NCBI GenBank assembly: GCA_020726505.1
Contig: JAHLEZ010000037.1
Span: 1-64,000, forward strand
Origin: Leptodontidium sp. MPI-SDFR-AT-0119
Taxonomy: Eukaryota > Ascomycota > Leotiomycetes > Helotiales > Leptodontidiaceae
Length of the DNA: 64,000 bases
Direction: 5' to 3'
Shown: one piece after another, positions 12,148 through 23,476 of the stretch
Layout: every line of letters starts with the position of its first letter
How positions within the stretch are numbered: position 1 is the stretch's first letter
The notes under the pieces: model-generated
What the model saw: the letters and a program-made list of their open reading frames with translations, nothing else
Database searches by the model: none
What the model was told of the DNA's origin: nothing
Program-made: the position numbers and the translations under genes

Positions 12148-14912
12148 TTACATGACGACACATGGGTCTGGTTCAGCTTTTTTTGGACCTGTTCTTGTAA
12201 GCTTATCGTCAATGTGCGAAGCAAGGACATCACACATACCTTTTCCCGACGACTTGACAGGCTTCCCGGCCATCCAACCTAACATTCCTTTGGCTTCCGG
12301 TTTTTTCTTTTTGGGAGGCGGAGAGGCTGGCGGTCTCATGACCACGACGGGAGGTCCGCCAGGACCATGCCTTTCCCGATACTGACCAGGCGCAGGCGGT
12401 GGCATGCCATTTCGGAAGCCAGGTGGCGGTGGAGGTGGAGCTGGCCCAGGACCCCCCCTATGTGCCGATGGGGGAGGCATGGATGGTGGACCGCGGCCTC
12501 CCACTCCATGGGGCCGGTGGCTACTTCGTGGTCGCTCTGGTCCATGAGGGTTGAAGTGGTGGCCGGGTGGTGGCCCTGCTTGTTGAGGTTTTGGCTCAGG
12601 CATGGGCCACATGTGCATCGTGACAGCCCAATCTGGCTCAATCATGGTCTCCCAGACTTGGGGGAGAATGATCTCTCCATTTGGACCGATCAGATCATAG
12701 TGACCTTGGTGAACGTGTGGACCGATGACATCAACGTGCAAGAATGCCTGTTTGATGAGCTCTTCCATTCCCTAAGGTGAATTAGCAGAGAAACAAGACG
12801 CTAGCGAGTTTACTTACGGCCCAGGTCGCGCACAAGTGGAATGGGAAGCTGAATTTTCTTCCCACCGCGTCCTTGAATCGAATTGGCTTTTTCTTGTCGT
12901 CCGGAGGAGGTGGAGCCAACGCCTTGGCCAATGCTTCAGCAGCCTCTTTCTTAGCCTTCGCCGCCTCCTCCTCTGCTTCCTTCTTGGCCTTTGCTGCCTC
13001 CTCTTTCAACTTCGCAGCCTCATCAGCAGCCTCTTTCTTCACTTTAGCAAGCTCGGCAGCGGCATCAGCCTTAGCTTGCTCCTCAGCAGCCTTCTCCTCA
13101 GCCTTCTTCTTCTCCGCTTCAGCGGCCTTCCTTGCATTTTCAATTCCCTTCGCCACACCTGCTTCTCGCTCTTCCTTGAGCTTCCTCTCCCAAGCAGCCT
13201 TTTCTTCGGCAAGCTTCCGCGTAGTTTCTGCAGCAGCCTCCGCTGCAGCCTTTTGGGCAGCCTCGTAGTTCAGAAGCGCAATTTTTTTCTCTTCCTCGAG
13301 CTTTCTCTCCCACAGAGCTTTCTCCTCAGCAGCCTTCCTCTGAGCCTCTGCTGCATCCTCTGCGGCCTTCTTCTGAGCAGCTTCGTAGTTGAGTAAAGTT
13401 TGCCTCTTCTCCTCGATGAGCTTCTGTTCCCAAGCGGCCTTCTCTTCAGCTGCTTTCTTCTCGGCTGCAGCTGTTGCTTCGGCAGCGGCTTTTTGAGCTG
13501 CTTCGTAATTCAATAGTGTTTGCCTTTTCTCCTCCTCGAGTTTCTTTTCCCAGGCGGCTTTTTCTTCAGCGGCCTTCCTCTGAGCCTCTGCGGCATCCTC
13601 TGCGGCCTTCTTCTGAGCAGCTTCGTAGTTGAGTAAAGTCTGCCTCTTCTCCTCGATGAGCTTCTGTTCCCAAGCGGCCTTCTCTTCCGCTGCTTTCTTC
13701 TCGGCTGCAGCTCTAGCTTCGGCGGCTGCTTTCTGTGAAGCTTCATAAGCTGCGAGAGCAGCCTTCTTCTCCTCCTCCATCCGCTTCTCCCAGGCGGCTC
13801 GGTCCTCTGCTGCTCTCCTCTGTGCTTCCTGCTCTTGTCTGGCGCGCTCCTCTCTGGCACGTTTATCTTGCTCCTCTCTCTCTGCCTTCTCCCTATCGAG
13901 TTGCTGCTGTTTCATCATGACGTCTAGAACTGCCAGCTTCTTCTCGGTTTCGGGATCCAGCTGAGGAGTGCCCACCACGGACGGTTCACTCGGAGGCCAG
14001 TGAGGCTGCTGCTGGTACTGCAAGTGATGCTGTGGTGGTGGCATGTTCTGGTATGGGCTCCCTGGGAAACCGCCAAAATTGTTCTGCTGTGGATAATGCA
14101 CCATGTCATGACCATTGTACACTCCAGGGGTGCTATGCCCAGACATTGGATGGTGATTCCCATTGAAGTAGCCAGCTCCTGGAGGCTGGGGAGTCGGTGG
14201 CTGAGGAGAGAAAGGGTTCTGGGGAGGGTACTGGTATCCTCCTGGAGCCCCATAGTGTGTTAAAGCACCTGGGGCGCCTCCGAATGGAGGCGCATATCCT
14301 CCTCCGCCTGGGACGGAATAAGAACTTTGGGCATAGCTTGGCTGAGGCCCCCTTGCACCACCATAAGGCCCAGGTTGTGGTGCAGGGTAGCCTCGGCCAT
14401 AGCCCGGGTAGTCTTCTAAAGGCTCCACGCTTGAGGGTGGTGCCGGCGCAGGGTGCCGGTGTACTCGTGAGACGGGTGGACGTCGCGATGGTCGCGATTG
14501 TCGCTCGCTAGTTGTATGTATGCGAGTAGGAGCTCGTGATGATGGCGGCGGTCGACTCTCACTTGTCCTATATCTTGCGCCTGTTCGGGGACGAGAGGCT
14601 GGTCGAGAAGCCGAGTCGGAAGGCTCGATCTCCTCTGAGGAGAGCGGGTCCCAAGAATCGTCTAAAGGGTCAGAATAATCGTTGCTACCGACGTTTGAGG
14701 GGACGTGGACGCCGGTACCTGATGAACCCTCTTCGTCGGTATAAGAATTCGAACGCGAATTCGAACGAGAGCTGCCTGTAGGAGAGTGTTGAGAGTCGAT
14801 TGTAATGGTCGTTCTGGGGGCTGTGGCAGAGAGTCAGCGAAGTTCGTTCGACAAATGCGAAGCAATTAAAGGCAAAGAAAGGTAGGAGACTCGAGACAGG
14901 AGACTCACGCAT
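12148..14912 (-). CDS. Proline-rich, coiled-coil protein with a C-terminal ubiquitin-like domain and CaaX box
   Basis: About 876 aa. Exons: 14912-14909 (only ATG plus one base), 14820-12818 and 12771-12148; introns of 88 and 46 nt. The N-terminus is Ser/Arg-rich, then there is a Pro/Gly/Tyr/Gln-rich low-complexity stretch. A long Ala/Glu/Lys coiled coil follows with five 40-residue repeats, each containing AAWE-KL-EEK and LLNYEAAQK. Next is the segment PIRFKDAVGRKFSFPFHLCATW..GMEELIKQAFLHVDVIGPHV..YDLIGPNGEIILPQVWE, which I match to the fungal ubiquitin-like domain (ULD_2-type). A second Pro-rich tail with a basic KKKKPEAK cluster ends in PCVVM, a CaaX-type prenylation signal. Function is unknown; prenylation would place it at a membrane (inference). 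A GTATGT..AACAG segment (12239-12189, 51 nt) could be an in-frame optional intron removing 17 residues just before the CaaX tail. Confidence 0.85.
13205..13804 (-). repeat. 120-bp in-frame tandem repeats encoding 40-residue coiled-coil units
   Basis: Five copies spaced exactly 120 bp, visible from the TTCGTAGTT-like motif at about 13261, 13381, 13501, 13621 and 13741. Each codes for 40 residues with AAWE, EEK and LLNYEAAQK. Copies alternate between two subtypes (LIEEKRQTLL with QKKAAEDAAE, and LEEEKRQTLL with QKAAAEA), so the array looks like a 240-bp unit that was duplicated. The outermost copies are the most diverged. Confidence 0.85.
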
Positions 14913-17889
14913 CGGGAAGCCTGTTTAGGAATTATCTCTCGCTCGCGACTTTCTACCAGAGAGAGCCGGAGTGGAGATATTCCCAGAGGGATTGAATTGA
15001 GGGATGCGGACGGTTTTCCCTTGGATATGCAGTCGTATGCAATCGCGAGACGAAATTTATTCTTTCCCACTGAATGTGTGGCGGATTAACGACAGGAAGC
15101 GAGGGTCGAGATTGATATGTAGTCGAAGTTATTCGTGGCAGGTCTAATAGATCATGTAACGTAATGGTGGTGGTGGTGGTGGTGGTGTTGTCGTTTTTGA
15201 TCTGGCTTGGTGTTGGTTGGAATGCAGTGCGGTGAGGTGAGGGGAGGGGAGGAAGGAAGGATGGTCGAAGGGCGGGCCGTCGCGAAGTTGGGTTGGGTTG
15301 GGTTGGGTTGGGTTGGTGTTAATCGACTACGGCAGTCAGTCACCCAGGTCGTGGCACAGGATGGATGTGCGACTGTGCACCCGAGATGGGTGGTCCTGGA
15401 TGTCCGGTCGAAGAGAGGGACGAGGCGATTGCGGACGGCGACGACGACGATGTTGGTGTTGGAGGGAGAGGGGAGAGGGGAGAAGAGGAATAATAATATC
15501 CAGTTGGGTTTTGGTTTGGGGCTGGGATGGGCTGGGCTGGGCTGGGCTGGGCTGCTGCTGAGGGGAGGGAAGGGGAAATGTTAGTGTGTATTTTCAGGAG
15601 TGGAGAACGAGTACCTAAGTAGACTAGAGTAGAGTAGAGTAGAGTAGAGTAGAGTAGAGTAGAGTAGAGTAGAGTAGAGTGGAGTGTAGAGTAGAGTGGA
15701 GAGGAGTGGAGTGGAGTGCTTGGGCAGGGACGAGGACGGGGAGAGTGGGTGGCCAGGGATGACCTCCGGAACCTCACCAACTCTGGCACAGGGAGTGAGA
15801 CCTGGACTACTAAAAAATGGCCCCCCGAAGTCTATGACTGACAGACAGCGCCGAAGCCCAGAAGCCCTGGCTGAACAGAAAGAAGTCCAGCCAGCCATGA
15901 TGGCTCGATACTTCCTTCTGTGCTTCAATCCCTAGATACTTATTTAGGTAGCGAGCGTACAGTACTGTACCTGACTGATACCGCCCGTTGTGCACGCACG
16001 CACGTACCGTCCCTCTCCCTTCCGTCTCCTCTCCCTGTTGTCTGCACTGCACTGCACTGCACAGCACTCCACACCATACCACAGTGCGACGCAGGTCGAT
16101 CACACACGAACCATCAAGCAAAAAGCAGAAAGCAAAAATGCATAACATCGCAACCCCATAACAAACTATGACAGAAGAATTCTATAAACGTACCTTGACC
16201 TGTTAAAGTCCAAGAGGTGGCCGAAACTCTGCTCGCCTAGCTTTTGAAACCCCCGGGGTCCGAAGCCGCCCACAGAGATCCTGCGACGCTTGAGTGCCGA
16301 AAGGGGGGGAGATCCCAGCGTTCTGGAATGAACGAAGACTCGGGTCAGATGGAGGAGACGACAGGATGGTGCTGCGATGTCCGTCCTGCGTTTTGATGTG
16401 GAGTGGAGCAATGCGGATGCAGACCGAGAGTGGAACGAACGAACGGGACGAACGAACGACGTTATGATTCTGAACGATGTTATGATTCTGAACGAAGCGA
16501 TATCTTTGCGTACGATGTGATTGAGGCAGGCTTAGTGTAGTTTTCTTGTGTTTTGTGTCGTGTTGTGTCGTGTTGTGTTGAGGAAGAGGATGTGAGGAGG
16601 GAAGAGGAGAGGAGGGGATGGGAAGGGATGGGATGGGGATGCTGTTGATTCTTGTTGTTTGTACAGCCCCGGATTCGTTGCTGTTGCTGTTGCTGTAGGC
16701 GACCTGCGATTCGTTGTCACTCTGCCTCTGCCTCCCTGCCCGCTTCTTACTTGATACCCAATCGTGACGGGTAGGCTGATATGCACGTTGGCGTAATCTC
16801 GTCTGCTCTCCTGAACAAATCCAATTCCGGCAAAGTCAAAGATTGGTTGAGATAGATGCAGATGGGTCGAGAATCAGGGCGATTGATGCTGGTGCTGGGA
16901 TGATCGAAGTTTGTCGTTCTTACGAAGGGGTATTCTTGCTCTTGTTTTGCCTCCTGATCTTTTCGGTTCGGTTTTGGCTGCATAGGATGTGCAGTTTGGG
17001 GTGGGAGACACAGGGATCCCCTCAGCGGTTGAGCGGCTTTCTCTTGAAGACCATGTGATATGTTCGAAAGTGGCGATGCTTCATAATGTGTTGATCGGGG
17101 GACTAGGAGAACCTATGAGCTAGTAGCACAAAAGTCAATCGTTGCTGCGGCCGCTTGGAGGGAAGGCTTTTTGTATGTCTGTCTGTATGTACGAAAATGT
17201 CTTTTGGGAAATGGTCGGAATGGTTAGCTGTCATGTGGCAAGCCTATCTAAGGCTGTTGTCAACTATATGTACATAGACGAAGCCTGGCTCTCTGCAACG
17301 AAGCGCCTGTGTTGTCACGAAGAGTCATCCTCGAGACGATGCCCGCTTTTCGGCGGCCAGGGAGCAGAAACCAGAGCCTCTCAACCCAAACAATAAGATC
17401 CCGTCAGTCTCCGTCACCGCTCCTCGTGTACAGTTGGGCATCGAATGATTCAGTTCCCAATGCGCCCAAATGCAACGCTATCCTCGTGATTGGGCCATCC
17501 AACTTTTCCCCAAACCTCTCCCAGCATGCCACGACAACGGGTGGGCCCGCCATGAGGCTGCGAAAAGAAAAGAAAAATACTCCATGCAGAAAAACGGAAT
17601 TGGGTCTGGCTGAACAGCATTCTAGCCGTGCAAATCCACCATGCCCTGAACTCTGTCCACGATAACTCAGAAAGTGGAATCTCGGAACCCACCAGAATGA
17701 AATCGTTCCTTGCATACTTCAATAACATCTCCTAACCTGGACTCTCCAAGTACAAGTCCCCAGACCGAGTGGAATGGTTGCTCCAGCAGAAGACGTAGTT
17801 AATCCGGCTGGCGGGATAACAAATCCCAAGAATTGCTGAGCGATTGACGGAGTGGGTGGTGGTCGTTGCTGCACATCTCCACGCAGAGT
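14913..17889. other. 3-kb gene-free gap with short tandem repeats
   Basis: Between the ULD gene and EMC2. It carries a dense run of microsatellites between about 15165 and 16061 and purine/pyrimidine-skewed sequence to about 16640. No ORF in it has recognisable domains. It should contain the promoter and 5' UTR of the ULD gene (right side of that gene) and the 3' UTR of EMC2. Confidence 0.5.
15165..16061. repeat. Cluster of five different short tandem repeats, four with a 5-bp unit
   Basis: Within 900 bp there are TGG repeats (15165-15187), TTGGG (15288-15316, nearly six copies), CTGGG/ATGGG (15521-15554), AGAGT (15626-15680, eleven perfect copies) and CTGCA (16042-16061, four copies). The pentamers are unrelated to each other. 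TTGGG is not the fungal telomere repeat TTAGGG. Confidence 0.9.
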
Positions 17890-19016
17890 TCAGCGAGTGA
17901 TCTTTGCAGTTTCTGAATCCAACAATGCTTTCGCGGCGATCACCTCAGCCTTGTCATATCCTCCCCACCCGGCTTCGCCTCCTACGTTCCGTCGCACGAT
18001 CTCGGAGAGTTTTGCCGTGGCTGTCTCATTCAGACTCTCCACGGTTTTGATGTTTGGTGGTGGTAGGCCAGCATCGGCCTTGGACTGCCGAGAGATCTGG
18101 GATTGGTTGGCCAGCAGTCGGTTGGTAGTCTTGTGATTTGTTAGAACGTACTCGGCTTCCACATTGGGATGACACCTACCAGCTTCAGTCCATAGTAGCC
18201 CCGAAGATAATCATCGCACAGCTCAACACTCCTGCAGAACCGTCGAAAAGCCTCGGCAAGGTACTTGTCTGCTCCGGATTCTCCAGTTGTAGCCGCCATA
18301 TACTGGATTTCGCCAAGCCGCGCGTGGATCTATAGTGGGAGTCAGACTTGGTTTCAAGATCCGTATAGACAATGAGACTGACATTCCACGCGTAGGGTGT
18401 GACCAACAGCACCTCCTCCAAGGCAAATATCCCTTGTTGATACAGCCCTTGAGATACGTATAGGTCTGCCAACTCAGCCCAAGCCTCAGCATCTGTAGGA
18501 GACGAATCAAGAAATTGGTTCAGAGCAACGATGGCTTCTGGGATTTTGTCGAGGGATTTCAGGAGTGCAATCCTTCGTTTCGAGACAGGCTGGCAGCAAT
18601 CAGCTCGGTGAGATAGACTGGACACGTCGGCGGCTTACCATATTGCCGGGATTCTGTGCCAGAATATTCTCGTACTCCTTCAGTATGTTCTTCAATACAG
18701 CATCATCGGGTGCTCGGGCTTCCTGGAATATCCCTCTCAATGCCATCAGTCTCTCATTGTCTGCGCCAAACCGTTCCGTTAGCCTCTGGAGGCACTGGGA
18801 TGCAGAGAGCTCGTCCCCGGTTCGCAAGCAAGAAAGCATAAGGTTTTCATAGGTCGTCCATAGTTCGGGGGTCTCTGCGGCAGACCATAGAGACGTGACT
18901 GAGTAGGACGAAATGGCCGAGGGGATACTTTGGAGAAGAGTCGGTGCTTGCTGAGATAGGCTGAGAGCGACGGAGGGAGGAAGGTGCGCTGGTGGATGTA
19001 GTAAGGAGGACGACAT
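17890..19016 (-). CDS. emc2: ER membrane protein complex subunit 2 (EMC2, TPR protein)
   Basis: 324 aa in four exons: 19016-18639, 18589-18383, 18329-18180, 18129-17890, with introns of 49, 53 and 50 nt that all preserve frame. Diagnostic segments are the TPR array with RFGADNERLMALRGIFQEA, KNILKEYENILAQNPGN, VSKRRIALLKSLDKIPEAI, LNQFLDSSPTDAEAWAELA and ALEEVLLVTPYAWNIHARLGEI. EMC2 is the cytosolic scaffold subunit of the EMC insertase, which inserts tail-anchored and some multi-pass proteins into the ER membrane (family knowledge). Length fits the family. Start chosen at MSSSLLHPP; an in-frame ATG at 19046 would add ten residues (MYPSSRTNTT). The gene is divergent from AP-3 delta. Confidence 0.92.
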
Positions 19017-19422
19017 GGTGGTATTAGTTCTAGATGATGGGTACAAGCTGCTGGAGAATTAGAATATCGTAGAAACTTTTCGCAGTGCTGCCGTGATGCA
19101 TACAATGTCTCGATGGGATCATGGGATTGAGGATGGATGTTGAGAGCTCCCTTTCCAAGCCTAGCCTTGGCATGCCGCTTTTACTCGGCACGGTGCCGCT
19201 CTTATTTTGACGTTGCTTCAGCACTTGGTGGGGGGCATCTTGGTCGCGAGACAGCTTTGTGCAGCAGCTGCATCTTGAAGACATCCACCGACTGGAATTA
19301 TTTCGTCGCGGCGTGAATATGACCAGAGAAAGCCTTCAAATTTCCACCATGTCATGAACCCATTCCATGACTGCTTTGCGCCGCCTTCTTAGATCAAGCG
19401 TTCAGACCGGCGCACTATCAAT
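19017..19422. promoter_or_regulatory. Divergent promoter region, emc2 / AP-3 delta
   Basis: About 400 bp separate the two divergent start codons, so the promoters and 5' UTRs must overlap or abut here. I recognise no TATA box or named operator. Confidence 0.5.
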
Positions 19423-22400
19423 ATGTACGCATCACCCCTCAATGTGCGCAAGAACTCTTCTAATAGCTCCCAGGTTCGAGAAATCGCTCTACGATCTCAT
19501 CCGAGGTCTACGGAACCATAAGGGAAATGAGAAGGAATATATCCAGAATAGTCTCAAAGAATGTCGTGCCGAAATTCGAGGGCAGGATATGGGTCAGTTG
19601 TTTATTGTCAACAGATGGAGGGGTCGATATTGACGGTTATGGAACAGACCTGAAGGCTACTGCCCTGCTGAAGCTGGTATACCTCGAGATGTTTGGCCAC
19701 GATATGTCCTGGGCATCCTTCCATGTACTCGAAGTCATGTCCTCTGCGAAGTACCTCCAGAAACGAGTTGGCTACCTCGGGGCGGTCCAGAGCTTTCGGC
19801 CAGATACAGAGGTTTTGATGCTTGCCACAAATCTGCTGAAGAAGGTAGGATTCTCTGGGAAATGGGATACAGGACTTGTTCTAAAATCGCCCTAGGACTT
19901 GACTTCGACGGCCATCACCACAATGTCCCTCCCAATCATCACGCTGCCGCATATAATCACTCCCTCGTTGGCATTATCTGTTCTATCCGATCTCCTCCCA
20001 CGATTGACCCATTCACACCCCACAGTTCGAAAGAAGACGATTGTGACACTGTATAGACTGGCGTTGGTTTACCCGGAGACCCTACGTCCCGCATGGCCTA
20101 AAATCAAAGACCGACTAATGGATGAGGGAGAGGATCCAAGTGTAACCGCTGCAATCGTCAACGTGGTATGCGAGTTAGGCTGGCGAAGGCCTCAAGATTT
20201 CCTCCCACTTGCTCCCAGGTTATTTGAACTTCTTGTCGATAGTGGAAACAACTGGATGGCTATCAAGTTGATCAAGCTGGTAGGCCTCACCTAGGACTGC
20301 TTCTGGAGATAGTATTAACAATCACTAGTTCGCAATCTTGACTCCTCTAGAGCCACGGCTTGTTAAGAAACTCCTACCTCCTCTTACATCGCTCATACGC
20401 ACTACCCCCGCTATGTCTCTGCTGTACGAGTGCATCAATGGTATTATCCAAGGCGGTATATTGGAAAGCAGCGATGATGGTGGTGATGAAATTGCCACTC
20501 TCTGCGTGAGCAAGTTGCGAGGCATGATACAGATTGAGGATGATGCAAACCGTGAGTAAATTTAACTCCAAAAATAAGTTATTGCTGACCTTCTCAGTAA
20601 AATATGTTGCACTCCTGGCATTCAACAGAATCGTTGTCACTCATCCATACCTCGTCGCCCAACAAGAGGATGTCATTATGGAATGCATCGACAGTGCTGA
20701 TATCTCAATCCGATTAAGAGCACTGGATTTGGTAGTAGGCATGGTCAACAGCGACAACTTGATGTCCATTGTTGGCCGGTTGATGAGGCAACTCAAGAAT
20801 TCCCGATCTGCAACAGCCGAAGAACTTCACCCCCGTGCTACTCCAATTGAGCCAGCCGCAGACTCGGATGATGAATCCCCAGAAGTTGCAATCGCAAACA
20901 ACACAGATGATATCGAAGCACCGCTTCTCCCAGATGACTACAAAACCGATGTCATTTCCAGAATACTGGAAATGTGCTCCAGTAACAATTATGGAAACCT
21001 GGTGGACTTCGATTGGTATATCGATATTTTGATTCAACTGGTCAGGACTGCCCCACTCCCCAGCTCAAACTTATCCGCTGAGGATGCGGATTCTGGCCCA
21101 AGATCAGGCACTGAGGTCTCGGAGCTCATTGGTGATGAGTTACGAGCTGTTGCTGTCAAGGTCAAGGCTGTTCGGACTCAGGCCACAAGAGCAGCAGAGT
21201 CTATTCTCATATCAACCTTCAATGACCCCTCATCTCCACTAAGCGCAGGCAGCGGGGTCTTACGGCCGATTACCTGGATATGTGGGGAGCATGCCTTGTT
21301 CTTGGCATCTCCCGAGGATACTCTGACAGCTCTCTTGCAACTGACCAAGGGATCGACAGTCGCTGAAGGACTGGCCGTTTACTTGCAGGCATTGCCAAAA
21401 ATATTCGCGCTGATTGCTGGTGACGATCAGTCACCTTGGACCCCCGAACGGAAAACGATGATATCCCTGTTGATGGCCCGCATCATTCATGTTCTTGAGC
21501 CTCTTGCCATGCACCCGGATTTAGAAGTTCAAGAGAGAGCCGTAGAATTTTCCGAGCTCTTGAAATTAGCCGCCGAAGCCTCCTTGGGTCAAGAAGCATC
21601 GTCCGACCTTTCAACTCAACAGGACGCGCCTTTGCTTCTCACACAGGCAATTCCGTCATTATTTGCAGGGCTGGAGCTGAATTCTGTAGCTGTTGGGGCG
21701 CAGAAGAACGTCCCCATACCGTCGAATCTGGATCTGGATCAGCCCATCAATGCAAATCTCGGTAGCCTATTGAGAGCTGTCGAGTCTGCAGTGTTTAGCG
21801 AACCCGACGACGATGAATTTGAGGTTTACTATCACCAATCACCACCACAAGCACAGGCATCGCAAAAGGAAAATGAACCAGCTATATCCCGGCTTGTTGG
21901 TGCCGAGGAAGTGGCGCACTCGTACCAACAAGGCGGCGAGGACAGTTATCTCGACCCCGATATTGTGGCCAGACGACGAGCCGAGCGACTCGAGAGAAAC
22001 AAGGACGACCCATTCTACATACCCCCAAATGATGAGAGGTCTGGGATATCGACTCCTCTGCATAATATCATACAGAGCAACAACGGGCCAGATTTGGATA
22101 TAGATTCAATACCAATTATGCAATTAGATCTGGGGAAGACCAGTGTTGCCCCCGCGCAAATCTCACCAAGGAGACCTAAACCCCGTCAAAGAATACAAGT
22201 TGCGGCAGACGAAACTCTCGGTACCAGCGGTACTTCTTCACCACGGAACGACGACTCAGAGAACAGTCTTGAAGGGCCACAGAGGCCGAAAGCTAAAGGG
22301 AAACATTATCTGCTGCAAGTTGACTCAAGTCACATTGGAACCTTTTCGCTTGAAGGCGATAGTGCTGGCCCAGTGGATTATGAGCGTCAACAGAGAGAAG

Positions 22401-22726
22401 AAGCCGAAATGGCAAAAGCAATGCAAGAGGTCGAGAAGTTGAGGTTGGAGATGCAAAGGGCAAATGAAAGGATCCAGGCTGCCCAGGGCGTAGAAGGGAC
22501 AGTGGTCAAGAAGAAAAAGAAGAAGGCGAAGTCACCTGAAGTTAACCTGAATGACGAGGGTGTGACAACCGTGGTGAAGAAAAAGAAGAAAGTAAAAAAG
22601 GTTGAAGCGGAAGGTGTCGTGGGTGGAGAGCCGGCAGGTGATGCTCTCAAGCCGAAGAAGAAGAAGAAGTCGAAAATTGACAAAGGTGGTGTTGGGCAGG
22701 AAGAGACTGTGGATTCTGGAGCATAG
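19423..22726 (+). CDS. apl5: AP-3 adaptor complex delta subunit
   Basis: 1017 aa in six exons: 19423-19424, 19474-19592, 19648-19844, 19896-20279, 20329-20551, 20598-22726; introns of 49, 55, 51, 49 and 46 nt. The adaptin N-terminal HEAT domain starts at FEKSLYDLIRGLRNHKGNE and includes DLKATALLKLVYLEMFGHDM, YLQKRVGYLGAVQSFRPDTE, LATNLLKK and KYVALLAFNRIVVTHPYLV. The C-terminal third is low complexity, ending in several lysine runs (KKKKKK). AP-3 sorts cargo such as vacuolar SNAREs from endosome/Golgi to the vacuole (family knowledge). Homologues begin MFEKSLYDL; that N-terminus is obtained only if the ATG is split, AT at 19423-19424 and G at 19474. The unspliced alternative starts at 19367 with 36 extra residues before FEKS. 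Shares its promoter region with emc2. Confidence 0.93.
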
Positions 22727-23108
22727 CGGGCCGGGCATATTTTGGTGTTTGGGAAACTTGCAGGGATTAGGCTTGAGCTTTTGGGAATGAAATCCGAAGC
22801 AGCCTAATGTGTACATAGGTGACGAGGAATGATTGAGGGGGTTTCGAATCTATATAACAGCAAGAAACCTATTCTTTGTTATTTCGAGATTATCTCAAAT
22901 ATTACTATTGCGAATTAAATCAGCACGAAGACCTGTCAAAGCCATGAGCTTGACAGTATGACGAATAATAATTGAAATACAATTTACAGTAAAGGCGGCT
23001 CATGGCAAAATCAATGCAGCTTCTATTTCCAAACTCAGATGTCAACATCGCCTGAGGTGTCTATCCCTTGTCCGTCACCCAGATCCAACATCGGCGGGGC
23101 GGGGGCGG
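22727..23108. other. Intergenic, 3' of AP-3 delta
   Basis: Presumed 3' UTR and spacer. It is AT-rich near 22850-22990, then turns into a G/C-rich stretch immediately left of the MITE. No coding potential. Confidence 0.5.
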
Positions 23109-23357
23109 CTCTCGGGGGCGGAATTAAGTTACCGATTTTGGCAGATGCCCAGGTTTCAATCAATCGCAAGATTGGCACATATCAGCATAATAATTTGACA
23201 ATATAACTTTGAAAATCGTTAGACGATGTATTTCCCTAGGACTCCATGTTATCTCCAATCAATTCGATAATTTTCAAATCGAGAAATAAAAGTTTGAAAA
23301 GGTTGAGTTAGGCGTTCTCGCTTGCTAAAATCGGCAACTTAATTCCGCCCCCGAGAG
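23109..23357. mobile_element. 249-bp MITE with 34-bp terminal inverted repeats and 5-bp target duplication
   Basis: The left end (23109-23142) begins CTCTCGGGGGCGGAATT. The right end (23324-23357) is its reverse complement with two differences in 34 bp. Directly outside both ends is GGCGG (23104-23108 and 23358-23362), a likely target-site duplication. The interior is AT-rich and non-coding. The superfamily is not clear; a 5-bp duplication with G/C-rich ends does not settle it. It sits about 120 bp upstream of the next gene's start codon and could affect that promoter. Confidence 0.85.
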
Positions 23358-23476
23358 GGCGGTTAAGAGAAAGCCGCTAAGATAAGACTGCTTAGGTAAG
23401 CTTAAGGAATTGTTTTGTCCCTCCACCGAAGAGCTGCGGTTGCAACAAAATTGCATCAGGCCAGCATATCGACAAT

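Noticed and set aside
12836..13396. Leu/Ser-rich plus-strand ORF resembling membrane segments
   Set aside because: Antisense of the Glu/Ala/Lys coiled coil; its apparent hydrophobicity is an artefact of the repeat.
15288..15316. TTGGG tract as an interstitial telomere repeat
   Set aside because: The unit is TTGGG, not TTAGGG; it is one of several unrelated pentamer tracts.
17404..17715. Minus-strand ORF of about 100 codons between the ULD gene and EMC2
   Set aside because: No recognisable domain, no conserved-looking composition and overlapping ORFs in another frame; treated as chance.
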